Below are positions 30,985-40,318 of a stretch of 64,000 nt of DNA, one piece after another. Where the stretch lies: positions 930,001-994,000 of the forward strand of contig OZ242309.1 in assembly GCA_965208015.1 (NCBI GenBank), in the 5' to 3' direction. A program made the position numbers and the translations under genes. The notes beneath the pieces were generated by a model that was not told the origin of the DNA, did no database searches, and worked only from the letters and a program-made list of their open reading frames with translations. The stretch is from Bin87 sp965208015 (GTDB lineage: Bacteria; Chloroflexota; Dehalococcoidia; Lucifugimonadales; UBA3495). Position 1 is the first letter of the stretch, and each line of letters opens with the position of its first letter.

Positions 30985-32187
30985 CTACCACGCGGAACGC
31001 AGCACCGCCTCCAGTTCTTCGGCTCCGTTCACCGGCCGCACGTTCCGGTGCAGGCCAAAATCGGTCAGTGCATCCTCGGCAATTTGTGGGATCCCCTCCG
31101 CCGGGACGCCGACATCGCGCAGCCGCACGGGCATGCCGACGGCTTCAAAAAACCCGGTAACCGCCGCTGCCGCCGATTCGGCGGCATCCTGATCGCTGTC
31201 GCCGCGCCCGCGGACACCCAGGGCGTCTGCGACCCGCGCCTGCCCGGCTGCGTTGTAGTCGCGGTTGAACCTCATTCCGGGCCCGGTAGTTATCGAGTAC
31301 GCCGCGCCGTGGTCGCAGTCTGGATACCGGGTGTCCAGGCTGTGCGCCAGCGCGCTGACCACGCCGAGGGCTGATCCGCTGGCCCCCGTGTCCCACGCGC
31401 GGTTGTACATAAACGACGCCACGCACAGGTTGACGCGGGAGGTCCCGTCCGCATCGGTTTTGCGAATCAATGGAATGTTCTCCAGCAGCAATCCCAGCGC
31501 GGAAAGCAGATCGGCGGCAGCCATGGGGTTTACCCGTGGCGCCTGCAGCGCGCTGATCACCCCGCTGAACAACGACCCCGACGCGCTGATGCACAGGTCA
31601 GCCGGCGCGGTCAGGAGGGCATCGGAGTCCCAGATTACGGCGGCAGGTCGTGTTTTGGGATCAAACATCTCCAGACGGTGGCCCGTATCAGCGTCAATGA
31701 CGGCGGTGCCGGCTCGGGTTGCGGCGGTGGTGGGTGTGGTCAGCACCAGGATATTGGGTATCTTGGGCGCCATCAGCCGTGGACTCACTGGTGGCTGTCC
31801 TTCCAGATATTTGGTGGCGTGATCACGCGGGTGGCCTCCCTCCGCCAGCATGATGATGATCGCCCGGGCGGTCACCACCGCGCTCCCTCCTCCTACGGCA
31901 ATTATCAAGTCGGCTCCGGCTTCGTGAGCCATCGCAGCGCCCTGCATAACCGACGGCACGGGTGAGCCCGCTTGAACGCCGTCGAATATCCCGGCTGGCT
32001 TTTCTCCCAGCGCCTCGGTTACTCGATCCAGCAGATCCGTGCGGTTGGCAACCGACTGGCCGCAAACCACAAAGGGCCGGACGGCCCCGGTCCGCCGCAC
32101 TGCCGCCGAAAGGTTGGACAAGGCATCATCGCCGGCGAAAACGCGAACCGGGTAGGCCACGTGGCGAAATGGGGATACAGTTGTCAT
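30985..32187 (-). CDS. Iron-containing alcohol dehydrogenase-like protein with incomplete metal site
   Basis: Group III alcohol dehydrogenase/maleylacetate reductase-like fold, 400 residues. The nucleotide-binding GGGS (AVGGGSAVVTARA) is present, but the usual following Asp is missing. Family ligands are normally Asp, His, His, His. Here the later two are visible (ALAHSLD and CDHGAAY), but the DALTHA-like segment reads ASGSLFSGVISA, with neither Asp nor His. Catalysis may therefore differ or be lost. It ends 5 bases from the pyrD stop in convergent orientation. Substrate unknown. Confidence 0.75.
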   Translation of the reverse strand: MTTVSPFRHVAYPVRVFAGDDALSNLSAAVRRTGAVRPFVVCGQSVANRTDLLDRVTEALGEKPAGIFDGVQAGSPVPSVMQGAAMAHEAGADLIIAVGGGSAVVTARAIIIMLAEGGHPRDHATKYLEGQPPVSPRLMAPKIPNILVLTTPTTAATRAGTAVIDADTGHRLEMFDPKTRPAAVIWDSDALLTAPADLCISASGSLFSGVISALQAPRVNPMAAADLLSALGLLLENIPLIRKTDADGTSRVNLCVASFMYNRAWDTGASGSALGVVSALAHSLDTRYPDCDHGAAYSITTGPGMRFNRDYNAAGQARVADALGVRGRGDSDQDAAESAAAAVTGFFEAVGMPVRLRDVGVPAEGIPQIAEDALTDFGLHRNVRPVNGAEELEAVLRSAW

Positions 32188-32299
32188 AATCGAACCTCGC
32201 CAGATAATTATATGCCTGGGACAGGCCGGCGGCGGTTAGCCAGTGTACTACCAGGTTCGAGGGCTCGCCACGATAGTCTGCTAAAATCGTACGCGCAGC

Positions 32300-32764
32300 A
32301 TGTCCGACCGCCCATCAACATCACCCTCCAGATCTCTGCCGGCCCGCTTGGCCCGATACCGCAACCAGGCGGTTCGATTGCAGGAATCGGCCCACGTCGC
32401 CATGCAACGCGGGCAGTGGAGCCAGGCGGAAGACCTGATCTGGGGAAGCCTGGTCGCTGCGTCACGGGGCGTCGCCCTTTGGTACGGAGAAGACGTCAGC
32501 GACGACGCCAAGCTCAAGGGATTTTTGAAGCGTGTGGGCGAGGAGGAGAAAGACCGATACATCCGCGACGCTTTCGACCACCTGTCGGCTCTGGCCGACA
32601 CCGCCGAGCGGGTGCGCGAAAGAAGAAGCCGGGTCGACTATTTGATCCTCGCCATGGACGACCTTGACGAAGGCATCGACCGGCTGGTGGCCCGAATACC
32701 GGGTGGTGACGATACTTTGCCCTCCGTCGACCCCGATGACGACGTGGCAGACTTCGGCGGGTGA
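32300..32764 (+). CDS. Small helical protein, possibly HEPN/PaREP1-like
   Basis: A 154-residue protein of unknown function. The segment ARLARYRNQAVRLQESAH followed by RGQWSQAEDLIWGSLVAAS is helical and resembles the HEPN/PaREP1 pattern of amphipathic helices, but no RX4-6H catalytic motif of HEPN RNases is evident. The C-terminus is acidic (PSVDPDDDVADFGG). The ATG at 32300 is four codons after a TAAAAT element. The next gene, mtaB, starts 3 bases after its stop, so they are likely co-transcribed. Confidence 0.6.
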   Translation: MSDRPSTSPSRSLPARLARYRNQAVRLQESAHVAMQRGQWSQAEDLIWGSLVAASRGVALWYGEDVSDDAKLKGFLKRVGEEEKDRYIRDAFDHLSALADTAERVRERRSRVDYLILAMDDLDEGIDRLVARIPGGDDTLPSVDPDDDVADFGG

Positions 32765-32767
32765 AAC

Positions 32768-34147
32768 GTGGCTATCGACGGAACTCTGCGCGTGACATCT
32801 CGGGCCGCAAAGGTTCGCTTCAGCGATGCAGGTATGCCAATTGCCGAGGCCGGTACCGTGGCGATTGAAACCCACGGGTGCAAACTGAACCAGGCGGACA
32901 GCGCCGTCCTGGCGCAGGAGTTTGCCCGCGCCGGATACAGGCTCGTGGATCGTCGGCGCGACGCCGACATCATCGTCGTGAACACCTGCACGGTCACCGC
33001 CACCGCAGATTCAAAGGCTCGCCAAGCGCTGCGCGCCGCCCATCGCGCCAATCCGGAGGCGGTGGTCATCGCTGCTGGATGCTATCCTGAACGGGCGGAG
33101 GAGGATCTGCGGCGCATCCCCGAGGTCTCCCTGGTGGTGGGCAATCGCTCGAAACCCGACCTAGTGGCAATGGCGGTATCCGAGAGTGCCCGACGCCGTG
33201 CGATTACAGCTGAAGCCAAGGCTCGCGGTGACAATCCTCTGCCTGTCGGCATCCTTCGTCGCAGTCGGGCGATGGTCAAAATTCAGGAGGGTTGCGACCA
33301 AGTTTGCGCGTATTGCATCGTACCAAAGGTGAGGGGCCGTGAACGCAGCATCAGCCCTCCCGAAATCCTCGGCGCGGTGCGCCGGTATGTTGACGCAGGA
33401 TTCAAGGAAATCACGCTGACGGGCACGCAACTTGGAACTTACGGGTTCGACCTCGACGGCACGGACTTGCCAGGTTTGCTTGACCGGATATTGGGCGAAA
33501 CCGATCTGCCGAGGCTCCGCGTTTCGTCGTTGCAAGCCCACGAAATCAGTCCGCACCTCCTGGCGCGTTGGGAAGACCCACGCCTATGCCCGCACTTCCA
33601 CGTGCCTTTGCAAAGCGGCAGCGATAGCGTGCTCCAGGCCATGCGCCGTCGCTACGATACCAACACTTTCCGCAGAGCCGTGGAGACCATCCGGGAACTG
33701 GTTCCCAATGCCGGTATCACCACCGACGTCATTGCCGGCTTCCCGGGCGAAACCGAACAGGATCACGCCGCCGGCTTGTGCTTGGTCCGCGAGATGAAGT
33801 TCGCCGATGCCCACGTTTTCCCCTATTCACGGCGTCCCGGCACCTCGGCTCACCACATGCCGGATCAGATTTCTCCACCGGACAAGCGCCGGCGCGCCGG
33901 TCAACTGACCGCCGCCGCCTCAATCGGCTTCCAGGAGTTCCGCGACAGCATGAAGGGCCAGGTCCGCCCAGTATTGTGGGAAACAGCCCGACTCGCCGAC
34001 GATGGCGTCATGCTCTGGAGCGGTCTCACCGACAATTACGTGCGCGTGTCGGCCGAGAGCGGCGCGGAGTTGGGTAATCACATCACGCCGGCCCGGCTCG
34101 GCGTGCTAACCGGAAAGACGGTCCACGCCAACATTGCGGCAAACTGA
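32768..34147 (+). CDS. mtaB: tRNA methylthiotransferase MtaB (radical SAM)
   Basis: Adds a methylthio group to threonylcarbamoyladenosine-37 in ANN-decoding tRNAs. It has 459 residues from GTG 32768, or 437 from ATG 32834, which lies closer to the first domain. The MTTase domain has three cluster cysteines (HGCKLNQAD, NTCTVTA, AGCYPE). The radical SAM domain has CDQVCAYC (CxxxCxxC), and a C-terminal TRAM-like domain ends the protein. The HGCKLNQ and NTCTVT spelling favours the MtaB branch over MiaB or RimO. Confidence 0.88.
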   Translation: MAIDGTLRVTSRAAKVRFSDAGMPIAEAGTVAIETHGCKLNQADSAVLAQEFARAGYRLVDRRRDADIIVVNTCTVTATADSKARQALRAAHRANPEAVVIAAGCYPERAEEDLRRIPEVSLVVGNRSKPDLVAMAVSESARRRAITAEAKARGDNPLPVGILRRSRAMVKIQEGCDQVCAYCIVPKVRGRERSISPPEILGAVRRYVDAGFKEITLTGTQLGTYGFDLDGTDLPGLLDRILGETDLPRLRVSSLQAHEISPHLLARWEDPRLCPHFHVPLQSGSDSVLQAMRRRYDTNTFRRAVETIRELVPNAGITTDVIAGFPGETEQDHAAGLCLVREMKFADAHVFPYSRRPGTSAHHMPDQISPPDKRRRAGQLTAAASIGFQEFRDSMKGQVRPVLWETARLADDGVMLWSGLTDNYVRVSAESGAELGNHITPARLGVLTGKTVHANIAAN

Positions 34148-34239
34148 CCGGCGTTCGTTGCCAGGTTGAGGATCAAGCGAAATTCTCGGCAGCGTGGATG
34201 GTCTGATTCGGTCGGCCTCTGCCCTCATGCCCTTACGGT

Positions 34240-34245
34240 ATAATA
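34240..34245 (+). promoter_or_regulatory. Candidate -10 element upstream of the oligopeptide ATPase genes
   Basis: A perfect TATAAT at 34240-34245 in the 169-base gap after mtaB, about 70-115 bases before the candidate starts of the next gene. No good -35 is seen at the expected distance. Confidence 0.35.
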
Positions 34246-34316
34246 GTTGGCCATTAATCATGCGATGGTCCCAGCGTGGCCGAAATTGAGATTCCTGATT
34301 ACCGTGATGAGCGCGG

Positions 34317-35324
34317 GTGACCATCAATCGGCCGGCGCTTGAACAAATGGGTGAATGGATGACAGACGACGTAATCCTGCGCGTGCAGGATTTACAGACC
34401 CACTTTTTCACGCGAACCGGCGTGGTGAAAGCAGTGGACGGCATCAGCTTCGAGTTGAAGCGCGGCGAAACTTTGGGCATCGTCGGCGAGTCGGGCTCCG
34501 GCAAGAGCATGACCGCGTGGTCGATCCTGGGCATGGTTCCGCACCCTGGCCGTATCATCGGGGGAAGTATCAATTACCTGGGCGAAAACCTGCTGGAAAA
34601 GAGCCGCGGCGAAATGCGCGATATCCGCGGTACGGGCATCTGCATGGTCATGCAGGACCCGCTGACATCCCTGAACCCGGTGTTCACCGTGGGAGACCAG
34701 CTCGTGGAAACATTGCGCCTCGAATACAACGAGCCGCGACGGTCGCTACGCGATCGCGCCATTCGGCTCCTGGAAAACGTGCGCATACCAGCCGCCGAAG
34801 AACGCTTGATCAACTTCCCACACCAGATGAGCGGCGGTATGCGCCAGCGGGTGGTCGGAGCGATATCCATCGCGCGCGCGCCCAACCTTCTGATCGCCGA
34901 TGAACCGACCACCTCGCTGGACGCGACCATCCAGTTGCAGTACCTCCGCCTCCTCAAGGACATCCAGGAACAGACGGGCGCGGCAATCATCTTTATCACC
35001 CACGACTTCGGCATCGTGGCCCGGATGTGCGACCGCGTGGCTGTGATGTATGCGGGACGTATTGTCGAACAGTCCGACGTGGAGGACATGTTCGACCGGC
35101 CGGCCCATCCCTACACTGAAGCTCTGCTGGAATCCGTCCCTGACCTGGACACCGACGTTGACACGCTGCCGTCGATTGACGGGCAGCCCCCGTCTTTGGA
35201 TGCACTGCCCGAGGGATGTTCGTTTGCGCCGCGCTGTCCACACGCTTGGGACCGTTGCAAGGATTACCCGCTGGAATTCACGGTGGCCCCGGGCCACGTG
35301 TCGCGGTGCTGGAGGGCGGAATAA
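34317..35324 (+). CDS. Oligopeptide/dipeptide ABC transporter ATP-binding protein (OppD/DppD type)
   Basis: First of two ATPases that energise a peptide or similar importer. It has 335 residues from GTG 34317; ATG 34347 or 34359 (starting MTDDVILRVQDL) are alternatives closer to the family start. Motifs are GESGSGKSM (Walker A), MSGGMRQRV (signature), LLIADEPTTSLD (Walker B), ITHDFG (H-loop), and the C-terminal oligopeptide extension with CSFAPRCPHAWDRC. Its stop overlaps the start of the OppF-type gene (TAATG). No permease or binding protein gene is adjacent. Confidence 0.9.
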   Translation: MTINRPALEQMGEWMTDDVILRVQDLQTHFFTRTGVVKAVDGISFELKRGETLGIVGESGSGKSMTAWSILGMVPHPGRIIGGSINYLGENLLEKSRGEMRDIRGTGICMVMQDPLTSLNPVFTVGDQLVETLRLEYNEPRRSLRDRAIRLLENVRIPAAEERLINFPHQMSGGMRQRVVGAISIARAPNLLIADEPTTSLDATIQLQYLRLLKDIQEQTGAAIIFITHDFGIVARMCDRVAVMYAGRIVEQSDVEDMFDRPAHPYTEALLESVPDLDTDVDTLPSIDGQPPSLDALPEGCSFAPRCPHAWDRCKDYPLEFTVAPGHVSRCWRAE

Positions 35325-36361
35325 TGGTTGCCACTGCTGCTGAAACCGCGGGATATTCAACCAGTGCGGGAGAACAGCCACTGGTCCGGCTGGAAGGGAT
35401 CCGACGCCACTTTCCGGTATTCCGGGGCAACGTGCTCCGGCGGCGTACCGGAACGGTGAAAGCCGTGGACGGCATCTCGATCAACATCATGCCGGGCGAG
35501 ACGTACAGCCTGGTCGGAGAGTCGGGCTGCGGGAAGACCACCACCAGCCGCATGTTGCTGATGGCCGATACGCCCACGGAAGGCAGCATCTATTACGATG
35601 ACCGCCCGATGCACCAGTTCACCGGAGCCGAGCGGCGAAACTTCAAAGCCTCGGTGCAGGCCGTGTTCCAGGACCCGTGGAGCTCCCTGAACCCCAGGAT
35701 GCGCGTTGACCAGATCGTCTCGGAACCGCTGATCACGCATCAAAGGCTCAGCCGGTCTGCGGTGCGCGCCCAGGTACAGGAACTGCTGCAGGTAGTTGGA
35801 CTGCATCCGTTCCACGCCGAGCGCTATCCTCATGAATTCAGCGGGGGGCAGCGCCAACGGATCGCCATCGCCCGCGCGTTGTCCACCCGTCCCAAGCTGA
35901 TCGTGCTGGACGAGCCGGTGTCCGCCCTGGACGTATCTATACGCGCCCAGATCCTGAATCTGCTGAAGGAGCTCCAGTCCACCTACGAGCTCAGCTACCT
36001 CCTGATCGCGCACAACCTCGCCACCGTGCGCTACATGAGCCACATGGTGGGCGTCATGTACCTGGGCAAGATCGTGGAGGAAGCGCCGCCCATCGAACTG
36101 TTCACCAACGCCCAGCACCCCTACACCCGCGCGCTCATCTCCGCTTCTCTGCCGGCTCACCCAAGGCGACAGCGCGAAGAGATAGTGCTCACCGGAGAGG
36201 TTCCTTCGCCGCTGAACCCGCCGTCAGGGTGCACGTTCCATCCCCGTTGCCCTTTCGTCATGGATCGATGCTCAGCAAACGTACCCATCCTGACGGAATA
36301 CACCCCCGGCCATGCTACCGCTTGCCACCTGTACGACGAAGGGGACGCCCACATCTGCTAA
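35324..36361 (+). CDS. Oligopeptide/dipeptide ABC transporter ATP-binding protein (OppF/DppF type)
   Basis: Second ATPase of the pair, 345 residues. ATG 35324 overlaps the previous stop and has GGAGGGCGG upstream. Motifs are GESGCGKTT (Walker A), FSGGQRQRI (signature), LIVLDEPVSALDVS (Walker B), AHNLATV in the H-loop region, and the C-terminal CTFHPRCPFVMDRC. OppD and OppF normally form a heterodimer on two permeases, which must be encoded elsewhere. Confidence 0.9.
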   Translation: MVATAAETAGYSTSAGEQPLVRLEGIRRHFPVFRGNVLRRRTGTVKAVDGISINIMPGETYSLVGESGCGKTTTSRMLLMADTPTEGSIYYDDRPMHQFTGAERRNFKASVQAVFQDPWSSLNPRMRVDQIVSEPLITHQRLSRSAVRAQVQELLQVVGLHPFHAERYPHEFSGGQRQRIAIARALSTRPKLIVLDEPVSALDVSIRAQILNLLKELQSTYELSYLLIAHNLATVRYMSHMVGVMYLGKIVEEAPPIELFTNAQHPYTRALISASLPAHPRRQREEIVLTGEVPSPLNPPSGCTFHPRCPFVMDRCSANVPILTEYTPGHATACHLYDEGDAHIC

Positions 36362-36395
36362 CAGCTGCCCGAACCTCATTTTCCGACTCCGCAAA

Positions 36396-36427
36396 GCGCC
36401 GGCTCCAGAACAAACAGGAGCCGGCGC
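36396..36427 (+). terminator. Strong hairpin after the oligopeptide ATPase pair
   Basis: An 11-base perfect stem (GCGCCGGCTCC / GGAGCCGGCGC, 10-base A-rich loop) lies 34 bases after the stop. The bases that follow (CGCTGTGTTCG) are only weakly U-rich. Confidence 0.6.
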
Positions 36428-36573
36428 CGCTGTGTTCGCCAAATTCAAACAATGGAATTGGTCACCGGGCAACATGCCTATACGGGTGTGGAAATCATTC
36501 GCCGATGTGCAACGATCTCCCAATATCACGAGGTTTTACATATTTGAAACACGGATACCAATGTCTGGTGGAG

Positions 36574-36579
36574 TATAAT
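36574..36579 (+). promoter_or_regulatory. Candidate -10 element for the MFS pair
   Basis: A perfect TATAAT lies 68 bases before the MFS start. The nearest -35-like hexamer (TTGAAA at 36544-36549) is 24 bases away, which is too far, so the promoter is only partly supported. Confidence 0.4.
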
Positions 36580-36646
36580 TGGCGCGTCGGATTCGCCGAT
36601 TCGGCGGATTGGATTGCGATTATCGCAACGTAGCGGGAGCAGGTAG

Positions 36647-38032
36647 TTGATTCAGGCGAGCGAGCTGGCCCATCCGATCCGGTTGGTGCGCGGGATGTTC
36701 TACGGATGGTGGTTGGCCGTCACGGGCGCCCTGATCATGGTGATCGGCACGGTGCCGCTGTTTCAGGCCCTTTCGCTGTGGCTGCCGGTTCTGTCGCAGA
36801 ACTTCGGCTGGACCCCTTTTCAGTTGTCGTGGGCGTTCACGCTGACGCGCGTGGAAGGCACGGTGATGGGTCCCATCGCCGGCTGGTGCGTGGACAAGCT
36901 GGGACCGCGCAAGATGGTTGCCATCGGCCTGGTGATCTTCGCCGGTGGTTTCATGCTGTTCAGCCGGACCGACAGCCTCTGGATGTTCTACCTGGCTTTC
37001 GTGGTGGTCAGCCTGGGGGCGGGGCTGGGTTCCTGGCTGCCCGCCAACACCGCGCTCAACAACTGGTTCCGGCTGCGCCGCTCAACCGCGATGTCCATAC
37101 CCATGCTGGGCTTCGGCATCGGCGGCGTTTTCGTCGTGCCGTTGATGGCGTGGTTAATGGGCTGGGACGTCAAGGCCGGCGTGGAGATACCGGGTCGTCT
37201 CGGGTGGCAGAACACGGCGCTACTGGTGGGCGCCATCGGCCTGGTGGCCTCGGTGCCTCTGGCCTTGCTGGTGCGCAACCGTCCGGAGGACTACGGCCAG
37301 CATCCCGACGGCATTGATCCCGAGACCGCCGCATCGGCCGGCCCGCGACGCACCGCGAACGGCGGCGGCTCGGTCGCGCCGGACTACACTTGGCAGGAAG
37401 CGATCCGAACTCGCGCTTTCTGGCTCATTACAATGGGGCACGCCAGCTCGTCCATCATCATCATCAGCGTGATGTTCTACCTGGGCCTCCTGATGGTGGA
37501 ACGCGGGTTCGGGCTGGGGCAAATCAGCGGGGTCATTTCGGCGCAGACCGCCGTGTCCACGGCCTTCATTTTAGTCGGGGGAGTGGTTGGCGACCGAGTG
37601 CCGATACGATTGGCCATCTTCGGCTTTTCTTTCCTGCAATCCATCGCCATGGTCATCCTGCTGACCGCCGAAACGTTGCCCATGTTTTACCTGTTCACGG
37701 TCCTGATGGGCATTGGATTCGGAGGCAGGACACCCCTGACTACCGCCATACGCGGCGTGTATTTCGGGCGCAGCAGCTTCGCCCGGATCACGGGCATTTC
37801 CATGATACCGATGAACATAATGTTCATCGTGGTGGTGCCCTACGTCGCGTGGATGCAGGAATTCATCACCGGCAGCTACACGCTGCCACTGGCGTCCATC
37901 GCGGCCGTCAGCGCGATGGGTTCCATCATGTTCCTGTTCCTGGGCAACCCGCGCCTGTCCCCCTCCCAACGCCGCCGCGCCGATGTGCAGCGGTTGGTGA
38001 CGCAGGGAGCCAGTACGTCGGCAGATAATTGA
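36647..38032 (+). CDS. MFS transporter (first of a tandem pair)
   Basis: Membrane carrier of 461 residues with about 12 helices. The TTG start at 36647 is supported by GGGAG upstream. The helix 2-3 loop carries a degenerate MFS motif (WCVDKLGPRKM). FYGWWLAVTGALIM at the first helix is shared with the next gene (FYGWWLVAIGVLII), as in oxalate/formate and monocarboxylate-type carriers. Substrate unknown. Its TGA overlaps the ATG of the next carrier. Confidence 0.85.
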   Translation: MIQASELAHPIRLVRGMFYGWWLAVTGALIMVIGTVPLFQALSLWLPVLSQNFGWTPFQLSWAFTLTRVEGTVMGPIAGWCVDKLGPRKMVAIGLVIFAGGFMLFSRTDSLWMFYLAFVVVSLGAGLGSWLPANTALNNWFRLRRSTAMSIPMLGFGIGGVFVVPLMAWLMGWDVKAGVEIPGRLGWQNTALLVGAIGLVASVPLALLVRNRPEDYGQHPDGIDPETAASAGPRRTANGGGSVAPDYTWQEAIRTRAFWLITMGHASSSIIIISVMFYLGLLMVERGFGLGQISGVISAQTAVSTAFILVGGVVGDRVPIRLAIFGFSFLQSIAMVILLTAETLPMFYLFTVLMGIGFGGRTPLTTAIRGVYFGRSSFARITGISMIPMNIMFIVVVPYVAWMQEFITGSYTLPLASIAAVSAMGSIMFLFLGNPRLSPSQRRRADVQRLVTQGASTSADN

Positions 38033-39306
38033 TGCAGAACTCGCCACTGGCTCCTGATTTCATACGCCGCCTGACCGGCGGCGTTTTCTATGGCTGGTGG
38101 CTGGTGGCCATCGGGGTCCTGATCATCCTGATGGGCAGAGAGATTGGTGAGGCGGTGGGTGCTGCGGCGTATTTGGCCCGGGACTATGACCATGTCGGTA
38201 TCGAGCCGCCGTGGAATGTAGCGCTTATCGCCGGCGGCGCGATCGGCTGGCTGCTATCCTTGTATCTCGCGGGCAGAGGGTCCGACCGGTTGGGGCCGAG
38301 GCGGATGATTCAGATCGGGTTGCCGGTGGCTGGGCTGCCCATATTGGTTGCGGCGTTGCCGGTCCAGGGGACCGTGCAGTTTGGGCTGCCCGCCATGGCC
38401 GCCATTGCGTTGATTGGCGCGTACGTGCCGACAGCAACGGCCTTAAACCACTGGTTTCGTGATCGGTTAGGCCTTGCGTTATCCTTGCTGATCGTCGGCG
38501 TGGCGATTGGCAGGGAGGTGCTTGACTGGTTGCTGTCCGTGTTGCTGTTGGTCGTGGACTGGCAGCCGGTAACGGTGGTGGCCGGCGCGGCGATCGTCGT
38601 GGCGGCATTTCCGATAGCGCTGCTGGTACGCAGCCGTCCCGAAGAATGGGGCGAACGACCCGATTGGGTGTCGCGTACGCCGGCTGAGGGAATCCCTGAC
38701 TACTCGTGGCGGGAAGCGGTACGGTCGCGGCAGTTTTGGATCCTTGCGGTGGCCGGAGCCTGCGTGGGTGCTGCGGCCTCGATAGGCTCAGTTTACGCCT
38801 GGACGGTCGCGGAGCAAGGCAGCGGAATGTTGGAAGCCATTGAAAAGCTCCGGTCATTTAAGGATTTAACGTCGATAGGCGGAATCCTGATAGGCGGTTT
38901 GCTGAGCTATCGCTTCCCGGTCAGATATGTGCTGGCAGGGGCGGCCATCGTGCAATCCGTTGGAGTAGCTCTGTTGTTATCGGGGTACGGACCGGCGTTG
39001 CTGGAATCGGGCGTGTTACTGGGACTCGCTTCGGGGATTGGGCCCGCGCTGGAGATTGCTGCGGTAGGCATCTATTTCGGCCGGCGGAGTTTCGGGATGA
39101 TCGCGGTGACCACAATGTTCATCGGTTCGATAACACCGCCGGCGGTGCTGCCCGGTTCCGGTTACCTCATCGACTTGACCGGGGCTTACCTGCCGATAGC
39201 GGTGGGGGCCGCAGTTATCAGCCTGATTGGTGCTGGACTGTTCTGGATGCTGGGCAAACCGCGCTTGCCGCCGTCACAAATGGTTAAGGAGCCGGCGATC
39301 AGTTGA
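38032..39306 (+). CDS. MFS transporter (second of a tandem pair)
   Basis: A 424-residue carrier, paralogous to the preceding gene (shared FYGWWL start and PEEWGERPD after helix 6). The loop motif GSDRLGPRRM marks the MFS fold. It is more divergent than the first copy and lacks part of the N-terminal helices' polar residues, so the two may transport different compounds. ATG 38032 overlaps the previous stop. Its 3' end overlaps by 8 bases the end of the flavin oxidoreductase on the other strand. Confidence 0.85.
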   Translation: MQNSPLAPDFIRRLTGGVFYGWWLVAIGVLIILMGREIGEAVGAAAYLARDYDHVGIEPPWNVALIAGGAIGWLLSLYLAGRGSDRLGPRRMIQIGLPVAGLPILVAALPVQGTVQFGLPAMAAIALIGAYVPTATALNHWFRDRLGLALSLLIVGVAIGREVLDWLLSVLLLVVDWQPVTVVAGAAIVVAAFPIALLVRSRPEEWGERPDWVSRTPAEGIPDYSWREAVRSRQFWILAVAGACVGAAASIGSVYAWTVAEQGSGMLEAIEKLRSFKDLTSIGGILIGGLLSYRFPVRYVLAGAAIVQSVGVALLLSGYGPALLESGVLLGLASGIGPALEIAAVGIYFGRRSFGMIAVTTMFIGSITPPAVLPGSGYLIDLTGAYLPIAVGAAVISLIGAGLFWMLGKPRLPPSQMVKEPAIS

Positions 39307-40249
39307 ATTTCGCCATGACCTCGTCGGCGAAGAGGGCGAGGGTTTCGGACGGCGCCGGGTTGGGGAACACGACGAAGAAGTATCGGATCCCGAACTCCAC
39401 GTACCCGCTGATGCGGTCACAGATCTGCTCTGGCGTGCCGGAAAGGGTGTTGCGCAGGCGGTCCGCCTCATACGCCGCAGCCGTCATCCCGGCATCCTGC
39501 GCTAGCCGAGCCACCAACCGCTGGTACTCCCGCTGCGTGGGCGCGATTACGCAATCCGCGTTGTGGGTGAGTTCGATGGCGTCCGGGTCGCGTCCAGCCG
39601 CTTCCGCGACCTGGCGGATGATGTCCGCGTACCGACGATGCTGCTCCACCGTGTCGTTGGAGCCCACGTTGCAGATGTCGGCGGTGCGGCCTATGGCGGG
39701 CAACACGTAACGCGGGCCGTGACCGCCCACCAGGATCGGTAGTGTCGGTCGTTGCGTCGGCTTGGGCAGTATCGACGCGCCTGAAACCTGATAGTGCTTG
39801 CCATCGTAGTCAACCGACGGCTCCGTCCACAGCTGCCTGATGATCGTCAGCGACTCTTCAAGCATCTCGCAGCGGACGCGCGTGGCTGGAAACGGCAGCC
39901 CGCTATGCTCGGTGTCGCTGCGACTGCCGCCGGCGCCGATGCCCAGCGTGATCCGCCCGCCGCTGATCACGTCCAGCGTCGCCGCCACCTTTGCCGTGAG
40001 CACGGGATGACGGTAAGGGTTGGCGAGAACCATGGGGACGGCGCGGATACGCTGGGTTTGCGCCAGCAGCGCGGTCAGAGTCGTCCAGCACTCCAGGGCG
40101 TCTACGGTGAGCAGGTCAAACAGGCTGGCGGAGTAGTACCCCAGGCGGTCCGCCTCCTGCCATATCCGCAGCAAATCTTCGTAAGAGTAGCGATACTGGT
40201 TCACCCGCACGTTGAACTTGACGGGCGTTTGGTCCGTGGTCATAGCCAT
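39299..40249 (-). CDS. LLM-class (luciferase-like) flavin-dependent oxidoreductase, 316 residues
   Basis: TIM-barrel monooxygenase or dehydrogenase using FMN or F420. Family features are LGYYSASLFDLL in strand 2, GRITLGIGAGGSRSDTEHSGL (flavin phosphate region, central part), and LPILVGGHGPRYVLPAIGRTAD split around the second half. The spelling of the GIGAGG and VGGHGP motifs resembles F420-dependent members, but the cofactor is not certain. The gene stands alone with a 28-base palindrome just upstream. Confidence 0.82.
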   Translation of the reverse strand: MAMTTDQTPVKFNVRVNQYRYSYEDLLRIWQEADRLGYYSASLFDLLTVDALECWTTLTALLAQTQRIRAVPMVLANPYRHPVLTAKVAATLDVISGGRITLGIGAGGSRSDTEHSGLPFPATRVRCEMLEESLTIIRQLWTEPSVDYDGKHYQVSGASILPKPTQRPTLPILVGGHGPRYVLPAIGRTADICNVGSNDTVEQHRRYADIIRQVAEAAGRDPDAIELTHNADCVIAPTQREYQRLVARLAQDAGMTAAAYEADRLRNTLSGTPEQICDRISGYVEFGIRYFFVVFPNPAPSETLALFADEVMAKFN

Positions 40250-40267
40250 GCCTGTGCCTTAACGAAT

Positions 40268-40295
40268 GTAGGGGCGAATGGCCATTCGCCCCTAC
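40268..40295. repeat. 28-base perfect palindrome of the GGGGCGA family
   Basis: GTAGGGGCGAATGG followed directly by its reverse complement. It lies between two flavin oxidoreductase genes on the same strand: downstream of the 394-residue one and upstream of the 316-residue one. Its arms are the same as those of 29944-29971. It may act as a terminator or RNA-processing hairpin. Confidence 0.65.
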
Positions 40296-40318
40296 GCGGT
40301 AAGCCGATGTGAACGGAA

